From Streptomyces sp. XY006 (GTDB lineage: Bacteria > Actinomycetota > Actinomycetes > Streptomycetales > Streptomycetaceae): a stretch of DNA of 64,000 nucleotides. Shown here piece after piece: positions 36,182 to 45,405 of this stretch (its first letter is position 1; every line of letters begins with the position of its first letter). A program made the translations under genes and the position numbers. Location of the stretch: contig NZ_NOKT01000001.1 in the NCBI RefSeq assembly GCF_002237655.1, positions 186,001 to 250,000 of the forward strand, written 5' to 3'. The notes beneath the pieces were generated by a model that was not told where the DNA came from, made no database searches, and saw only the letters and a program-made list of their open reading frames with translations.

Positions 36182-36191
36182 TGTCGGGGCC

Positions 36192-36740
36192 CTACAGCCC
36201 GTGCCGCAGGATCAGGCGTGGGGTCCGGCGCACGAGCCAGGCGCCGGCCAGCCCGATCGCGGCCCCGGCGACGACGTCGCTGGGATAGTGCGCGCCGGAC
36301 TGCACCCGCTCCAGGGCCACCGCGGCCGCCGGAACGGCGCACACCGCGCCCATGACCGGCCAGACGGGTACGACGGCGGCGGTGAAGGCGACCGCCGCGG
36401 CGGTGTGCCCGGAAGGAAACGAGGAGGAGTCTGGGCGGTCGTCGACCTCGTCGTGCGGGATCCATTCCGCCGGCGGTCTGGGCCGGTCGGCGAGTTGTTT
36501 GCACAGGCCGTTCGACGTCAACTGGGCCACCACCACGGCCCCCAGTCCCGCGGCGGCCGCCCGGCGCCCCCGCCATCCGCCCAGCGAGGCCATGACGACG
36601 GCGGCCCCGCACCACAGTTTCGTACTCTCCGCGGACTCCTCCACGGCCGACAGCACCATCGCGACGCCCCGGGGGATGCGGGACGCGGCCTGCTGGGTCA
36701 GCACCCGGTCAGTTTCGAACAAGCCCGTCAGCAACTTCAT
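36192..36740 (-). CDS. PAP2-family lipid phosphatase
   Basis: A 182-aa membrane protein. The three phosphatase motifs are visible: KQLADRPRP (K-x6-RP), SSFPSGHTAA (PSGH), and a final GAHYPSDVVAG with the catalytic His and Asp. It probably dephosphorylates a lipid phosphate such as undecaprenyl diphosphate or phosphatidic acid at the membrane. It is adjacent to, but not overlapping, the YihY-family gene. Confidence 0.85.
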   Translation of the reverse strand: MKLLTGLFETDRVLTQQAASRIPRGVAMVLSAVEESAESTKLWCGAAVVMASLGGWRGRRAAAAGLGAVVVAQLTSNGLCKQLADRPRPPAEWIPHDEVDDRPDSSSFPSGHTAAAVAFTAAVVPVWPVMGAVCAVPAAAVALERVQSGAHYPSDVVAGAAIGLAGAWLVRRTPRLILRHGL

Positions 36741-36817
36741 GCAGTGTGGTTATCCCGAACCGGGCGAGTGAAGCGGCCGAATCGCTCCGGACCTGTTCGC
36801 CAGGACATCGGCCCCCG

Positions 36818-37879
36818 TCATGCCTCGTCCAGGCGGCGCACGTCCTTCTCGGTCCACTTCCTGGTGTCGCGCGGCTCGGTGTACGGCTCCTTGTCCGGGG
36901 GCAGGCCGCCCGCGATCGACCGCTGCCGGACGATCTCCGCGTCGAACTCCAGGCCGAGCAGGATGGCCAGGTTGCTGATCCAGAGCCAGACAAGGAAGAC
37001 GATGACCCCGGCCATCGTGCCGTACGTCCGGTTGTACGAGGCGAAGTTGGCGACGTAGACGGCGAAGGCCGCCGACGCGATCATCCAGATGAGCAGGGCG
37101 ACGAAGCTGCCGGGGGTGATCCACCGGAACCCCTTCACCCTGGCGTTCGGACTGGCCCAGTACAACAGGGCGATCATGACCGTCACCAGGACCACCAGCA
37201 CGGGCCACTTGGCGATCGACCACACCGTCAGCGCCGTGTCGCCGATCCCGAGAGCCGTCCCGGCCTGCCGGGCCAGAGCACCGGTGAAGACGACGATCAG
37301 CGCGCTGGCGACGGCGAGCACCATCAGGGCGACCGTCAGCCCGACCCGCACGGGGAGGATCTTCCACACCGGACGGCCCTCGGGCATGTCGTAGACCTGG
37401 TTGGCCGCGCGCATGAAGGCGGCCACGTACCCGGAGGCCGACCACACCGCCAGGACGAGACCGACGAGCGCCATGACCGACCCGACGCCGGCGTTGGCCT
37501 GCAACTGCGTGACCGCGCCCGTGAGGATGTCGCGTACGGAGCCGGGAGCGAGCCGCCCGAGGTTGTCCACCACCGCGTCCGTCGTGGATCCGCCGGTGAG
37601 ACCGAGCAGCGACACCAGGACCAGCAGAGCCGGGAACAGCGACAGCAGACCGTAGTAGGTCAGCGCGGCAGCCCGGTCGGTCAGTTCGTCGTCCTGGAAC
37701 TCCCGCAGACTGCCCTTGAGTACCGCCGCCCACGCCCGCTTCGGCAGCTGTGTCGGGGCATCCGGCGCGCGCCGCTCCACCGCGGGCCCCGGCCCCACTT
37801 CCTCGGGCGGCGGGATCGCGTGCTCCGCGGTCTCATGGTTGCCGTGGTGCTCGCTCCGCCCGGGAAGATGCAGCTTCAT
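36818..37879 (-). CDS. YihY/BrkB-family membrane protein
   Basis: A 353-aa protein with six helices. An N-terminal cytoplasmic stretch contains PKRAWAAVLKGSLREFQDDELTDRAAALTYYGLLSLFPALL, the YihY signature. The C-terminus is basic and charged. The family is annotated virulence factor BrkB or ribonuclease BN, but the true role is unknown. The start at ATG 37879 is set by where homology begins. The small membrane gene 37938-38156 lies 58 nt upstream. Confidence 0.83.
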   Translation of the reverse strand: MKLHLPGRSEHHGNHETAEHAIPPPEEVGPGPAVERRAPDAPTQLPKRAWAAVLKGSLREFQDDELTDRAAALTYYGLLSLFPALLVLVSLLGLTGGSTTDAVVDNLGRLAPGSVRDILTGAVTQLQANAGVGSVMALVGLVLAVWSASGYVAAFMRAANQVYDMPEGRPVWKILPVRVGLTVALMVLAVASALIVVFTGALARQAGTALGIGDTALTVWSIAKWPVLVVLVTVMIALLYWASPNARVKGFRWITPGSFVALLIWMIASAAFAVYVANFASYNRTYGTMAGVIVFLVWLWISNLAILLGLEFDAEIVRQRSIAGGLPPDKEPYTEPRDTRKWTEKDVRRLDEA

Positions 37880-37937
37880 GCACCGCGGGTACCCACGGAT
37901 CCCCGCTCCACCACGGGCGGCCACGCCCTGGGCGCCG

Positions 37938-38156
37938 TCAGGCTGCCGCGCCCCGCCGTGCCGAATGCCGGGCCGAACGGCGGGCCGCCCGACCGCGCCC
38001 GGCGGGAGAGGGGCCGGCGTCGTGGACCAGGCGCAGGTGGCGTTTGCGGGCGTGCCGCGCCGCGCGTGGGCGGCCCGACAACCGGTCCTCGATGCGGTCC
38101 ATGGCGTACAGCAGCACACCCAGGGCCGGCAGCAGCAGCACGGCGACAGCGATCAC
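37938..38156 (-). CDS. 72-aa small membrane protein
   Basis: GTG start with GGGAGGGAAC upstream. One N-terminal hydrophobic helix (VIAVAVLLLPALGVLLYAM) is followed by a strongly basic tail rich in Arg and Ala. It lies ahead of the YihY gene and divergent from corA. No family is recognised. The tail resembles the product of out-of-frame GC-rich DNA, so coding is likely but not certain. Confidence 0.55.
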   Translation of the reverse strand: MIAVAVLLLPALGVLLYAMDRIEDRLSGRPRAARHARKRHLRLVHDAGPSPAGRGRAARRSARHSARRGAAA

Positions 38157-38290
38157 AGCCCCGTTCCCTCCCGGTCGGCGACACGGACCGGGTTCCCCTC
38201 CCGGAGCGTTCGGCAGCGCGGGGATGTGAGGGTCCGGTGACCACCGGGTGCAGACGGCGCGTGGGCCGCGGGCCCGTGCCCCCTGCGTGC

Positions 38291-39313
38291 ATGGAACGCC
38301 GCGGCCGGCGCAACCGAGAGAACATGGAGTGCGCGATCTACCGAGAGCAGACAGGCGAATGCGAGCGGCTCGACTGCCGGGAGGAGGACGACGGGTGCCA
38401 CGTCACCCTCGACCGGCTGGCCGAGCTGAAGCCGGACGAGTTCGCCTGGATCCGGATGGACGAACCCGGCCAGGACGAGCTGCAGCGGCTGGGGGAGCAC
38501 CTGAAGTTGCATCCGCTGGCGATCGAGGACGCCGTGACGGCGCACCAGCGGCCCAAGCAGGAACGCTACGGCGATGTGCTGGCGGTCGCGCTGAAGACGC
38601 TGTGGTTCGTCGAGCGGACCGCGGACGTGGAGACCGGCGAGGTGATGATCTTCCTCGGCCCGTCCTTCGCGCTGACCGTCCGGCACGGCACACTCGACCC
38701 GACGGTGGAGGCGGAGCGCCGGCTGGCACAGGACCCGGAGATGGCCCGGCTCGGACCGGCGAGTGTCCTCCACGCGGTCACCGACGTGATCGTCGACGCC
38801 TACGCGCAGGCCGCCGCCCAGGTCCGCGCCGACCTCACCGACCTCGAACGGTGTGTGTTCTCACCCGCCAGGGACGATCTGACGGAGCAGATCTACTCGC
38901 TCAAGCGGGAGGTGGTGGAGTTCCGGGACGCCGTGCAGCCCCTGGTCCCCGTGCTGCAGGACTTCACCAGGCCCGCCGACGCCTGGCCGCGGCAGCTGGT
39001 GCCGTACTTCCGCGACGTCGCCGACCACCTCACCCGCACCGACACCGAGGTCCGCGCTCTGGACGACCTGCTCGGCTCCGTCCTGGACGCCCACCTGGCG
39101 AAGGTGGGCACCTGGCAGAACGACGACATGCGCCGCATCAGCGCCTGGGCGGCCATCCTGGCCATCCCGACCATGGTCGCCGGGATCTACGGCATGAACT
39201 TCGCGGACATGCCCGAGCTGAGCTGGCGCTACGGCTATCCGTGCGCGCTGGCCGTGATGGCCCTCGGGGCGGGACTGCTGTACCGGGCCTTCCGCCGCAA
39301 CGGGTGGCTGTGA
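38291..39313 (+). CDS. corA: CorA-family Mg2+/Co2+ channel
   Basis: A 340-aa protein. A long cytoplasmic domain is followed by two C-terminal helices, with the pore signature YGMNFADMPEL between them (GMN motif). It forms a pentameric divalent-cation channel in the membrane. The ATG at 38291 gives a basic N-terminus; a second ATG at 38324 is possible. A low-complexity ACCAC repeat follows the gene. Confidence 0.9.
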   Translation: MERRGRRNRENMECAIYREQTGECERLDCREEDDGCHVTLDRLAELKPDEFAWIRMDEPGQDELQRLGEHLKLHPLAIEDAVTAHQRPKQERYGDVLAVALKTLWFVERTADVETGEVMIFLGPSFALTVRHGTLDPTVEAERRLAQDPEMARLGPASVLHAVTDVIVDAYAQAAAQVRADLTDLERCVFSPARDDLTEQIYSLKREVVEFRDAVQPLVPVLQDFTRPADAWPRQLVPYFRDVADHLTRTDTEVRALDDLLGSVLDAHLAKVGTWQNDDMRRISAWAAILAIPTMVAGIYGMNFADMPELSWRYGYPCALAVMALGAGLLYRAFRRNGWL

Positions 39314-39330
39314 CACCCCCGACCCCACAC

Positions 39331-39409
39331 GGGACACCACCGGCACCACGGACGCCACCGGCACCACAGACGGACACCACGGACACCACGCACACCACGG
39401 ACACCACCG
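39331..39409. repeat. ACCAC-rich degenerate repeat
   Basis: About eight 9-12 bp units of the form GGACACCAC or GGCACCACG lie between corA and the third SARP. Such simple repeats can slip in copy number. No gene here. Confidence 0.75.
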
Positions 39410-39440
39410 TTCCCATCGAGGCCGGCCGGGCTCGCCCTGA

Positions 39441-42400
39441 TCACCCCTGAAATGCCGCCCCGTCCCGCACCGGCCGGAAGGCGTCCTCAGCCGTAGCCCC
39501 CTGGGACCAGGCCGCCGTGTACGCGCCGGGGCCGAGCAGCGCGCGGACCCGTGCCTCGGCGGCGACGTGCGCCTCATGGAACGGGCGCAGGCCGATCAGC
39601 GCCACCCCCGTGTCCTGGCGCATGCGGTGGGCGGCCCCCAGCAGCCACGCCGCGCGCGTGCCGTCGCCGGTGGCCGCCACCGCCCAGGCCAGCGTCTCCA
39701 GGCCCCAGACCGGACCCCAGCTGTCCCCGATGGCGCGCTGGCGCACCAGAGCGGACCGCAGGGAAGGCAGGGCCTGCTCCGCCGCACCGTGACGCAGCTC
39801 CACGAGCCCCGTGCACCACTGGGCCCAGGTGCGCGCCCACTCCGCTCCGCTCGCCTCCGCCTCGGCGACGTACACGTCCCGGGCCGCCGAGGCCGATGCC
39901 CGGGTGCCGAAGAACGCCTCCGCCATGGCCCACAGCATCGTCGCCATGTGCGCGTCGCCGGCCTGCCCGAGCGCACGGAACCGGTCCCGCGCCACGGCCA
40001 GCAGCGCGACACTGGCGGGATCACCGCGCACGAGCATGGCGTACGCCCCCTCGATGTACGTCACCGGCGCCGCCGCCGGGCCGTCCGCCGACTCCCGGGC
40101 CGCCGCCCGGCATTCGGCCAGGAACCTCTCGGAGGCGGGGTTGTCCCCCTGGCAGAGGGCGATCCACGCCTTCATGGCCAGCGCACCGACGACCGGCACG
40201 GACTCGACCCCGTGCGGCGGGCCGGCACCCTCCTGCGCGGGGTGCCCACCGTCCGGGCCGGTGGCGAGCAGCCGTTCCAGCCAGTGCCGCCCCTCGCCCA
40301 GCGTGCTGCTGAAGAACCAGCAGCGGGTGCGCGCCAGGCTGACGGCGATCTCGACCCCGGCCGCGCGGAGGTCGGGCCGGCTCGCGCACTGGTCCAGGGC
40401 GGTGCGCAGATTGGGCAGTTCGGTGCGCAGCCGCAGCAGCCAGTCGACTTCACGCGGCCCGCACCACTCGTGACCTGCCCGCACCGCCGTCCGCCGGTAG
40501 AACTCGCAGTGCCGGACCCGCAGCCGCGAGGTCGCGCCCGCTTCCCGGAGCCGCTGCCCGCCGTACTGGCGGATGGTCTCCAGCATGCTGTACCGGGCGC
40601 GGTCGGCGCCGTGGCTGACCGCCACGATCGACTTGTCGACCAGTCCGGCCAGCAGGTCGAGCACGTCCTCGCGGGCCACGCCCTCGCCGGCGCAGACCAC
40701 TTCCGCCGCCTCCAGGTCGAAGCCGCCGGAGAACACCGACAGCCGGTCCCACAGCAGCCGTTCGCCCTCGGTGCACAGGTCGTAGCTCCAGTCGACGACG
40801 CCGCGGAGGGTGTGGCGGTAGCGGGCCGACACGGGCGACTGCGGCAGGGACAGCAGGCGGAACCTGTCGTCGAGGCGCTCCAGGATCTCTTCGGCCGTCA
40901 TCGCGCTGAGCCGCACCGCGGCGAGTTCGATCGCGAGCGGGATGCCGTCGAGACGCAGGCACAGCTGGGCGACCGCCCGGCGGTTGCGGGCGGTGAGCCG
41001 GAACGCGGGAGCGGAGCCGGCGGCCCGGTCCATGAGGAGCCGCACGGCCTCGGAGCGCAGCAGCGGGTCGTCGGCCTCCGCCGCGGCCGGGTCCCCGGGA
41101 GGAGCCGGGTGCGCGTCCCGGGGTGCGACGCCGATTCCCCGCCCCGTGGCCGGGGCCCCGGCCGCGGCCGTGGGCGACTCCTTGGGTCCGGCTCCGATTC
41201 CCCGCCCCGCGGCGCCAACTTTGCTGCCGCCGCCCACGGGGTCGTCCGCGTCGGGCAGGGTGAGCGACGGCACGGTCAGGACGTGCTCGCCGGGTGCGCC
41301 CAGGCGCTGCCGGCTCGTGGCCAGCACGCGCAGTCCGGGCGCCGCGCGCGCCAGCCTCAGGACGAGCGCGGCGACGCGTTCCACCAGATGCTCGCAGTTG
41401 TCCAGCACCAGCAGCAGGCGACGGTCGCGCAGATGGCCCGCGATGGCCTCCGCCGCGGGACGCGCGGACTGGTCGCGCAGGCCGAGCGCCTCCGAGACGG
41501 CCCGGTCGAGCAGGTCCGGGTCGCTCAGCGGGGCGAGATCGGCGAGCCGGACGCCGTCGGCGAACGAGGGCGCGACATCCGCCGCGACCCGCAGCGCGAG
41601 CCGTGTCTTGCCGACCCCGCCCACTCCCGTGAGGGTGACGAGCCGGGCCGCCCCCAGCAGGCGCCGCACCTCTGCCACCTGCGCCTCACGGCCGACGAAC
41701 GTCGTCATCTCCAGCGGCAGTTCACCGTCCCGGGCCGGGGGAGCCGTCCGCACGCCCCGGACCTCGTCCAGGTTCGGAGCGGCCGCCAGCAGCCGCTGGT
41801 GCACCTGCCTCAGCTCCGACCCGGGGGCGACCCCCAGCTCCTCGGCGAGCAGCGCCGTGACCTCGCGATAGCTCTCCAGCGCCTCGCCCTGCCGTCCGCA
41901 GTCGAAGAGCGCCAGCATCCGCTGCGCCCAGAAGTGCTCGCGCAGCGGGTGGGCGTCGATGAGGCCGCGCAGTTCCGGCAGCACGTCGGCGGCCCGGCCG
42001 AGCGCCAGGTCCGCGTCGATCCGCAACTCCAGCGCGTCCAGGCGCTGTTCGTTCAGCGTCGCCACGACGCTCTGGAGGAGATGCCCGGGCAGATCGGAGA
42101 GCGGCTCGCCCCGCCACAGGCCCAGCGCCTCGCGCAGCAGGGGCGCCGCCCGTGCCGCCGCGCCCTCTTCGAGAGCCGTCCGCCCTTGGCGTACCAAGCC
42201 GGTGAAGCAGTGCAGGTCCAGGGCGCCCGGCGCGGCTTCGAGCAGATAGCCGTGGGGGCGGGTGAGCACGGGAGCGCCACCGGCCCCGCACCCCAGGGCG
42301 CGGCGCAGGCGCAGGACGTAGTTCTGCAGGGTGTTGCGGGCGCGGCCGGGCGGGCTCTCGCCCCACAGCCGGTGCACCAGCGTGTCCACGGTGACCACCT

Positions 42401-42524
42401 GGTTGGCATCGGCGAGCAGGGCGGCGAGCAGCAGCCGGACCTTCGCTGCGTCGATGCGTAAGGGCCGCTCGTCACACAGGACTTCGACGGGCCCCAGAAC
42501 CCTGAACTCGTACCGCCCGCTCAC
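39441..42524 (-). CDS. SARP-NB-ARC-TPR regulator beside iptA
   Basis: A 1027-aa protein: winged helix (YEFRVLGPVEVL), BTAD to about residue 250, NB-ARC with GVGGVGKTRLALRV and LLLVLDNCEHL, a low-complexity insert of Gly/Pro/Ala near 430-475, then an LTTR-ATPase-like alpha-helical C-terminus. GTG 42524 has GGGGGAACG upstream. It probably activates its own promoter and perhaps the divergent iptA-tnaA pair, because a SARP-type repeat lies in between. Confidence 0.84.
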   Translation of the reverse strand: MSGRYEFRVLGPVEVLCDERPLRIDAAKVRLLLAALLADANQVVTVDTLVHRLWGESPPGRARNTLQNYVLRLRRALGCGAGGAPVLTRPHGYLLEAAPGALDLHCFTGLVRQGRTALEEGAAARAAPLLREALGLWRGEPLSDLPGHLLQSVVATLNEQRLDALELRIDADLALGRAADVLPELRGLIDAHPLREHFWAQRMLALFDCGRQGEALESYREVTALLAEELGVAPGSELRQVHQRLLAAAPNLDEVRGVRTAPPARDGELPLEMTTFVGREAQVAEVRRLLGAARLVTLTGVGGVGKTRLALRVAADVAPSFADGVRLADLAPLSDPDLLDRAVSEALGLRDQSARPAAEAIAGHLRDRRLLLVLDNCEHLVERVAALVLRLARAAPGLRVLATSRQRLGAPGEHVLTVPSLTLPDADDPVGGGSKVGAAGRGIGAGPKESPTAAAGAPATGRGIGVAPRDAHPAPPGDPAAAEADDPLLRSEAVRLLMDRAAGSAPAFRLTARNRRAVAQLCLRLDGIPLAIELAAVRLSAMTAEEILERLDDRFRLLSLPQSPVSARYRHTLRGVVDWSYDLCTEGERLLWDRLSVFSGGFDLEAAEVVCAGEGVAREDVLDLLAGLVDKSIVAVSHGADRARYSMLETIRQYGGQRLREAGATSRLRVRHCEFYRRTAVRAGHEWCGPREVDWLLRLRTELPNLRTALDQCASRPDLRAAGVEIAVSLARTRCWFFSSTLGEGRHWLERLLATGPDGGHPAQEGAGPPHGVESVPVVGALAMKAWIALCQGDNPASERFLAECRAAARESADGPAAAPVTYIEGAYAMLVRGDPASVALLAVARDRFRALGQAGDAHMATMLWAMAEAFFGTRASASAARDVYVAEAEASGAEWARTWAQWCTGLVELRHGAAEQALPSLRSALVRQRAIGDSWGPVWGLETLAWAVAATGDGTRAAWLLGAAHRMRQDTGVALIGLRPFHEAHVAAEARVRALLGPGAYTAAWSQGATAEDAFRPVRDGAAFQG

Positions 42525-42589
42525 CGTTCCCCCGGTCGTTCGCCCCGGGCGGTCACCCCGGAACACGACAAGTGACCACCCGGATACGC

Positions 42590-42620
42590 ATTGTAGCCAC
42601 CGCGTGACCGGGAGGTGACC
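42590..42620 (-). promoter_or_regulatory. SARP-type promoter: two heptamers plus a -10 box
   Basis: On the minus strand GGTCACC and GGTCACG lie 11 bp apart and 7 bp before TACAAT, a good -10. This matches the classical SARP-dependent layout (repeats on one helical face, close to the -10). It would drive the 39441-42524 SARP and lies 67 bp before iptA. Confidence 0.65.
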
Positions 42621-42686
42621 GCGCGGAGGCCGGGGGCGGAGACGGTGGGCCCGGCGTTCACGGCACACCGTCCTGGAGTCCGCACC

Positions 42687-43871
42687 ATGGCCTTGAGCAA
42701 TCCCCGGCACCCGTATGCCGCCGTCGGCGAGACCCCGCCGGCGCGGACGGGCCCACGTACGACCCTGGGCGAGCACCTGAGAGGCCAGGTGCGTCGCCTG
42801 TGCGAGGCGGCAGGGCTCGCGGTCCCGGCCGACGGGTCCGCGCTCCCGCTGCTCGACCTGCTCGACCTGCTCGGTCCCGCGGCTCGTCGCCCCCTCGGGG
42901 CCGGCCCGCCCTCACCCTCGTTCGTCTGCGACGACCACTCGCCCGCCGAGCTCTCCCTCGCCCTCGGCGCCGCGACTCCGGTGGCCGTACGCCTCCTGGT
43001 CGAGCCCGGCTGCACGGCGACCACCCTGGAGGAGAACGGCCGCATCGGCCGCCGAGCCCTCGCGGCACTGGCCGCGCGCCGGGGGTTCTCGACCGAACCG
43101 GTGCGCCGGGTGGAGGACTTGTTCTTCCCGCCGGTCATGCACGGCTCCTTCGCACTGTGGTGTGCGATGGAACAGCGCCCGGGACCCAACTCGCCGGCGG
43201 GCGTCAAGGTCTACGTCGACCCGCGCGCCCATGGGCGCGAGCGCTCCGGCGAGGTCGCCGAGGAGGCACTGGCCCGCTTCGGCTTCGGCCGGGCGTGGCC
43301 CGCCCTCCGGGAACGCGCCACGCGGCGCGGCCCCGGCCGGGACGAGATCCTCTTCTTCGCCCTCGATCTCGGCGACTGGCACACCCCGCGGGTCAAGGTC
43401 TACGTCGCTCATCACGAGGTCACCGCCACGCAGGCGCAGGACGTGGCGCGCCTGCTGCCCGGGGAAGCGGCGGACCGGGTGAGGGAGTTCTGCCGCACGG
43501 TCGGCGGCGATCCCGGACGCTTCGCGCACCGGCCCCTGGTCTCCTGCCTGTCGTACACCGGCCGGGACCTGGAACGCCCCGGTGGACACACCCTCCATGT
43601 CCCGGTGCGCGACTACGCCCCGCACGACGGGGTCGCCCGGGACCGCGCCACCGCCGCCCTGCGGCGCCTCGGCACGGACGACGGCGTCGTCGACCGCGCC
43701 CTGGCAGCGATGACGTCCCGTCAGCCGGCCGACGGGGTGGGGCTGATCACCTATGTGTCCCTCGTGCAGAGCACCTGGCAGCCGCCTCGCGTGAACGTCT
43801 ACTTCTCGCCGGAGGCCTACGCGGTCCGTCCTCCACGCACCGCCGAGCCCGGCCCGGGAGGAGTGAGGTAG
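42687..43871 (+). CDS. iptA: aromatic prenyltransferase (6-DMATS-type, ABBA fold)
   Basis: A 394-aa prenyltransferase of the DMATS family: the ABBA barrel fits repeats such as VKVYVDPRAHG, RVKVYVAHHEV and RVNVYFSPEAY, which carry the Lys/Arg/Tyr residues that bind the diphosphate. In Streptomyces, IptA prenylates Trp at C-6 with DMAPP and lies next to a tryptophanase gene, as here. GGAG lies 8 nt before ATG 42687. Position on the indole ring is inferred, not shown. Its stop overlaps the tnaA start by one base. Confidence 0.85.
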   Translation: MALSNPRHPYAAVGETPPARTGPRTTLGEHLRGQVRRLCEAAGLAVPADGSALPLLDLLDLLGPAARRPLGAGPPSPSFVCDDHSPAELSLALGAATPVAVRLLVEPGCTATTLEENGRIGRRALAALAARRGFSTEPVRRVEDLFFPPVMHGSFALWCAMEQRPGPNSPAGVKVYVDPRAHGRERSGEVAEEALARFGFGRAWPALRERATRRGPGRDEILFFALDLGDWHTPRVKVYVAHHEVTATQAQDVARLLPGEAADRVREFCRTVGGDPGRFAHRPLVSCLSYTGRDLERPGGHTLHVPVRDYAPHDGVARDRATAALRRLGTDDGVVDRALAAMTSRQPADGVGLITYVSLVQSTWQPPRVNVYFSPEAYAVRPPRTAEPGPGGVR

Positions 43872-45253
43872 TGGAGCCGTACAGGATCAAGGTCGTCGAA
43901 CCGATCCCGGTGACGACGCGGGCCCAGCGCGAGCAGGCCCTGCGCCGGGTGCACTACAACCTGTTCGGGCTGCGCGCCGACGAGGTCACCATCGACCTCC
44001 TCACGGACTCGGGCACGGGAGCCCTCTCGGCGGCGCAGTGGGCCGCGGCCATGGCCGGTGACGAGTCGTACGCCGGTTCGCGGTCCTTCTTCCACTTCCG
44101 GGACGTGGTCCAGGACCTCACGTCCTACCCCTGCGTCCTCCCCGTCCACCAGGGCCGGGCAGCGGAACGCATCCTCTTCTCCGCGCTGCTCACCCCGGGG
44201 CAGATCACGCTGAGCAACACCCACTTCGACACCACCCGCGCCAATGTGGAGCTCGCCGGCTGCCGGGCCGTGGATCTGCCCTGCCCGCAGGCCGGAGATC
44301 TGGACAGCACGGAGCCGTTCAAGGGCGACATCGATCTGCGCCGCCTGGAGGAAGCCCTGCGCGGCCCCGACGCCGGCCGCATCGCCCTGGTCGTCATGAC
44401 GCTGACCAACAACGGCGAGGCCGGCCAGCCCGTCTCCATGGACAACCTCTCCCGGGCCGCCGCGCTGTGCCGGGAGCACGCCGTCCCGCTGTTCCTCGAC
44501 GCCGCCCGGTTCGCCGAGAACGCCTGGCTGGTCACCCGGCACGAGGACGGCTACCGGCACCTGAGCCCGCGTCAGGTCGCCGAGCAGGCCTTCCGGCTGG
44601 CCGACGGCTGCCTGATGAGCGCGAAGAAGGACGGCATCGTCCACATCGGCGGTTTCCTCGGCTTGCGCGACCGTTCCCTCGCCGAACGGTGCGAGCTGCT
44701 GCTCATCGCCACGGAAGGCTTCCCCACCTACGGCGGTCTGGCGGGCCGGGACCTGGACATGATCGCCCAGGGGCTGACCGAGGTCACTGATCCCCGTCAT
44801 CTCCAGGCCCGGGCCGACGCCGCCCGGCACCTCGCCCGCCTGGCCCGCGACGCCGGCATCGACATCGTCGAACCGCCGGGGCTGCACGCCCTCTACCTCA
44901 ACGCGGGCCGGCTGCTTCCGCACATCCCCGCACACCGCTTTCCCGGCCACGCGCTCGCCTGCCAGCTCTACCTCGAAGGCGGCATCCGTTCGGTCGAGTT
45001 GGGCTCCCTCTACCTCGGCCGCGAGGACGAGAACGGCACCCCGGTGACCTCGGTGCCCTACGAACTGGTCCGGCTCGCCCTTCCCCGCCGGACGTACGGT
45101 CTGAGCCACCTGAACCACGTCGGCGAGGTCCTGGCGGCCACGGCCCGGGCCAAGGAGCGGATCCCGGGCTACCGCCTGATCGAACAGCCCTCACTCCTGC
45201 GGCACTTCCGCTGCAAGCTGGAACCCGACGTGGACGCCGGTGGCGCCCGTTAG
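43871..45253 (+). CDS. tnaA: tryptophanase / beta-eliminating PLP lyase
   Basis: A 460-aa fold-type I PLP enzyme: LFLDAARFAENAW and the PLP-lysine motif SAKKDGIVHIGG are characteristic of tryptophanase and tyrosine phenol-lyase. It splits Trp (here probably prenyl-Trp) to indole, pyruvate and ammonia. GTG 43871 has GGGAGGAG upstream and overlaps iptA (TAGTG). In Streptomyces the iptA-tnaA pair leads to 6-dimethylallylindole; a third flavin monooxygenase gene for the 3-carbaldehyde is not adjacent here. Confidence 0.88.
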   Translation: MEPYRIKVVEPIPVTTRAQREQALRRVHYNLFGLRADEVTIDLLTDSGTGALSAAQWAAAMAGDESYAGSRSFFHFRDVVQDLTSYPCVLPVHQGRAAERILFSALLTPGQITLSNTHFDTTRANVELAGCRAVDLPCPQAGDLDSTEPFKGDIDLRRLEEALRGPDAGRIALVVMTLTNNGEAGQPVSMDNLSRAAALCREHAVPLFLDAARFAENAWLVTRHEDGYRHLSPRQVAEQAFRLADGCLMSAKKDGIVHIGGFLGLRDRSLAERCELLLIATEGFPTYGGLAGRDLDMIAQGLTEVTDPRHLQARADAARHLARLARDAGIDIVEPPGLHALYLNAGRLLPHIPAHRFPGHALACQLYLEGGIRSVELGSLYLGREDENGTPVTSVPYELVRLALPRRTYGLSHLNHVGEVLAATARAKERIPGYRLIEQPSLLRHFRCKLEPDVDAGGAR

Positions 45254-45267
45254 CGGAGACCGGCCAA

Positions 45268-45288
45268 CTTGAGTCGACTGGTATCAAC
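45268..45288 (+). promoter_or_regulatory. HAIR-like HspR operator ahead of Hsp20
   Basis: CTTGAGT, 7 nt, then TATCAAC. The first half matches the HAIR sequence of HspR (CTTGAGT-N7-ACTCAAG) fully; the second half only in four of seven positions. It lies upstream of the -35 of the heat-shock gene. Confidence 0.5.
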
Positions 45289-45304
45289 TTGATCCAGTCG
45301 GCAC

Positions 45305-45334
45305 TTGTCAACCATGCTCCCGTTGGGTTATACG
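45305..45334 (+). promoter_or_regulatory. sigma-70-type promoter of the Hsp20 gene
   Basis: TTGTCA, 18-bp spacer, TATACG. This is the best -35/-10 pair in the interval, 72 nt before ATG 45406. Confidence 0.65.
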
Positions 45335-45405
45335 AGAGGGGCGGATCTTGCCGTCACGGTCGCGACCGTGACGGCTGTCAGCCAGGAGTGAAGGGAGAAG
45401 TGGGA

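Noticed and set aside
39567..42461. 964-codon plus-strand frame opposite the third SARP
   Set aside because: Antisense to a SARP with intact domains; no independent support.
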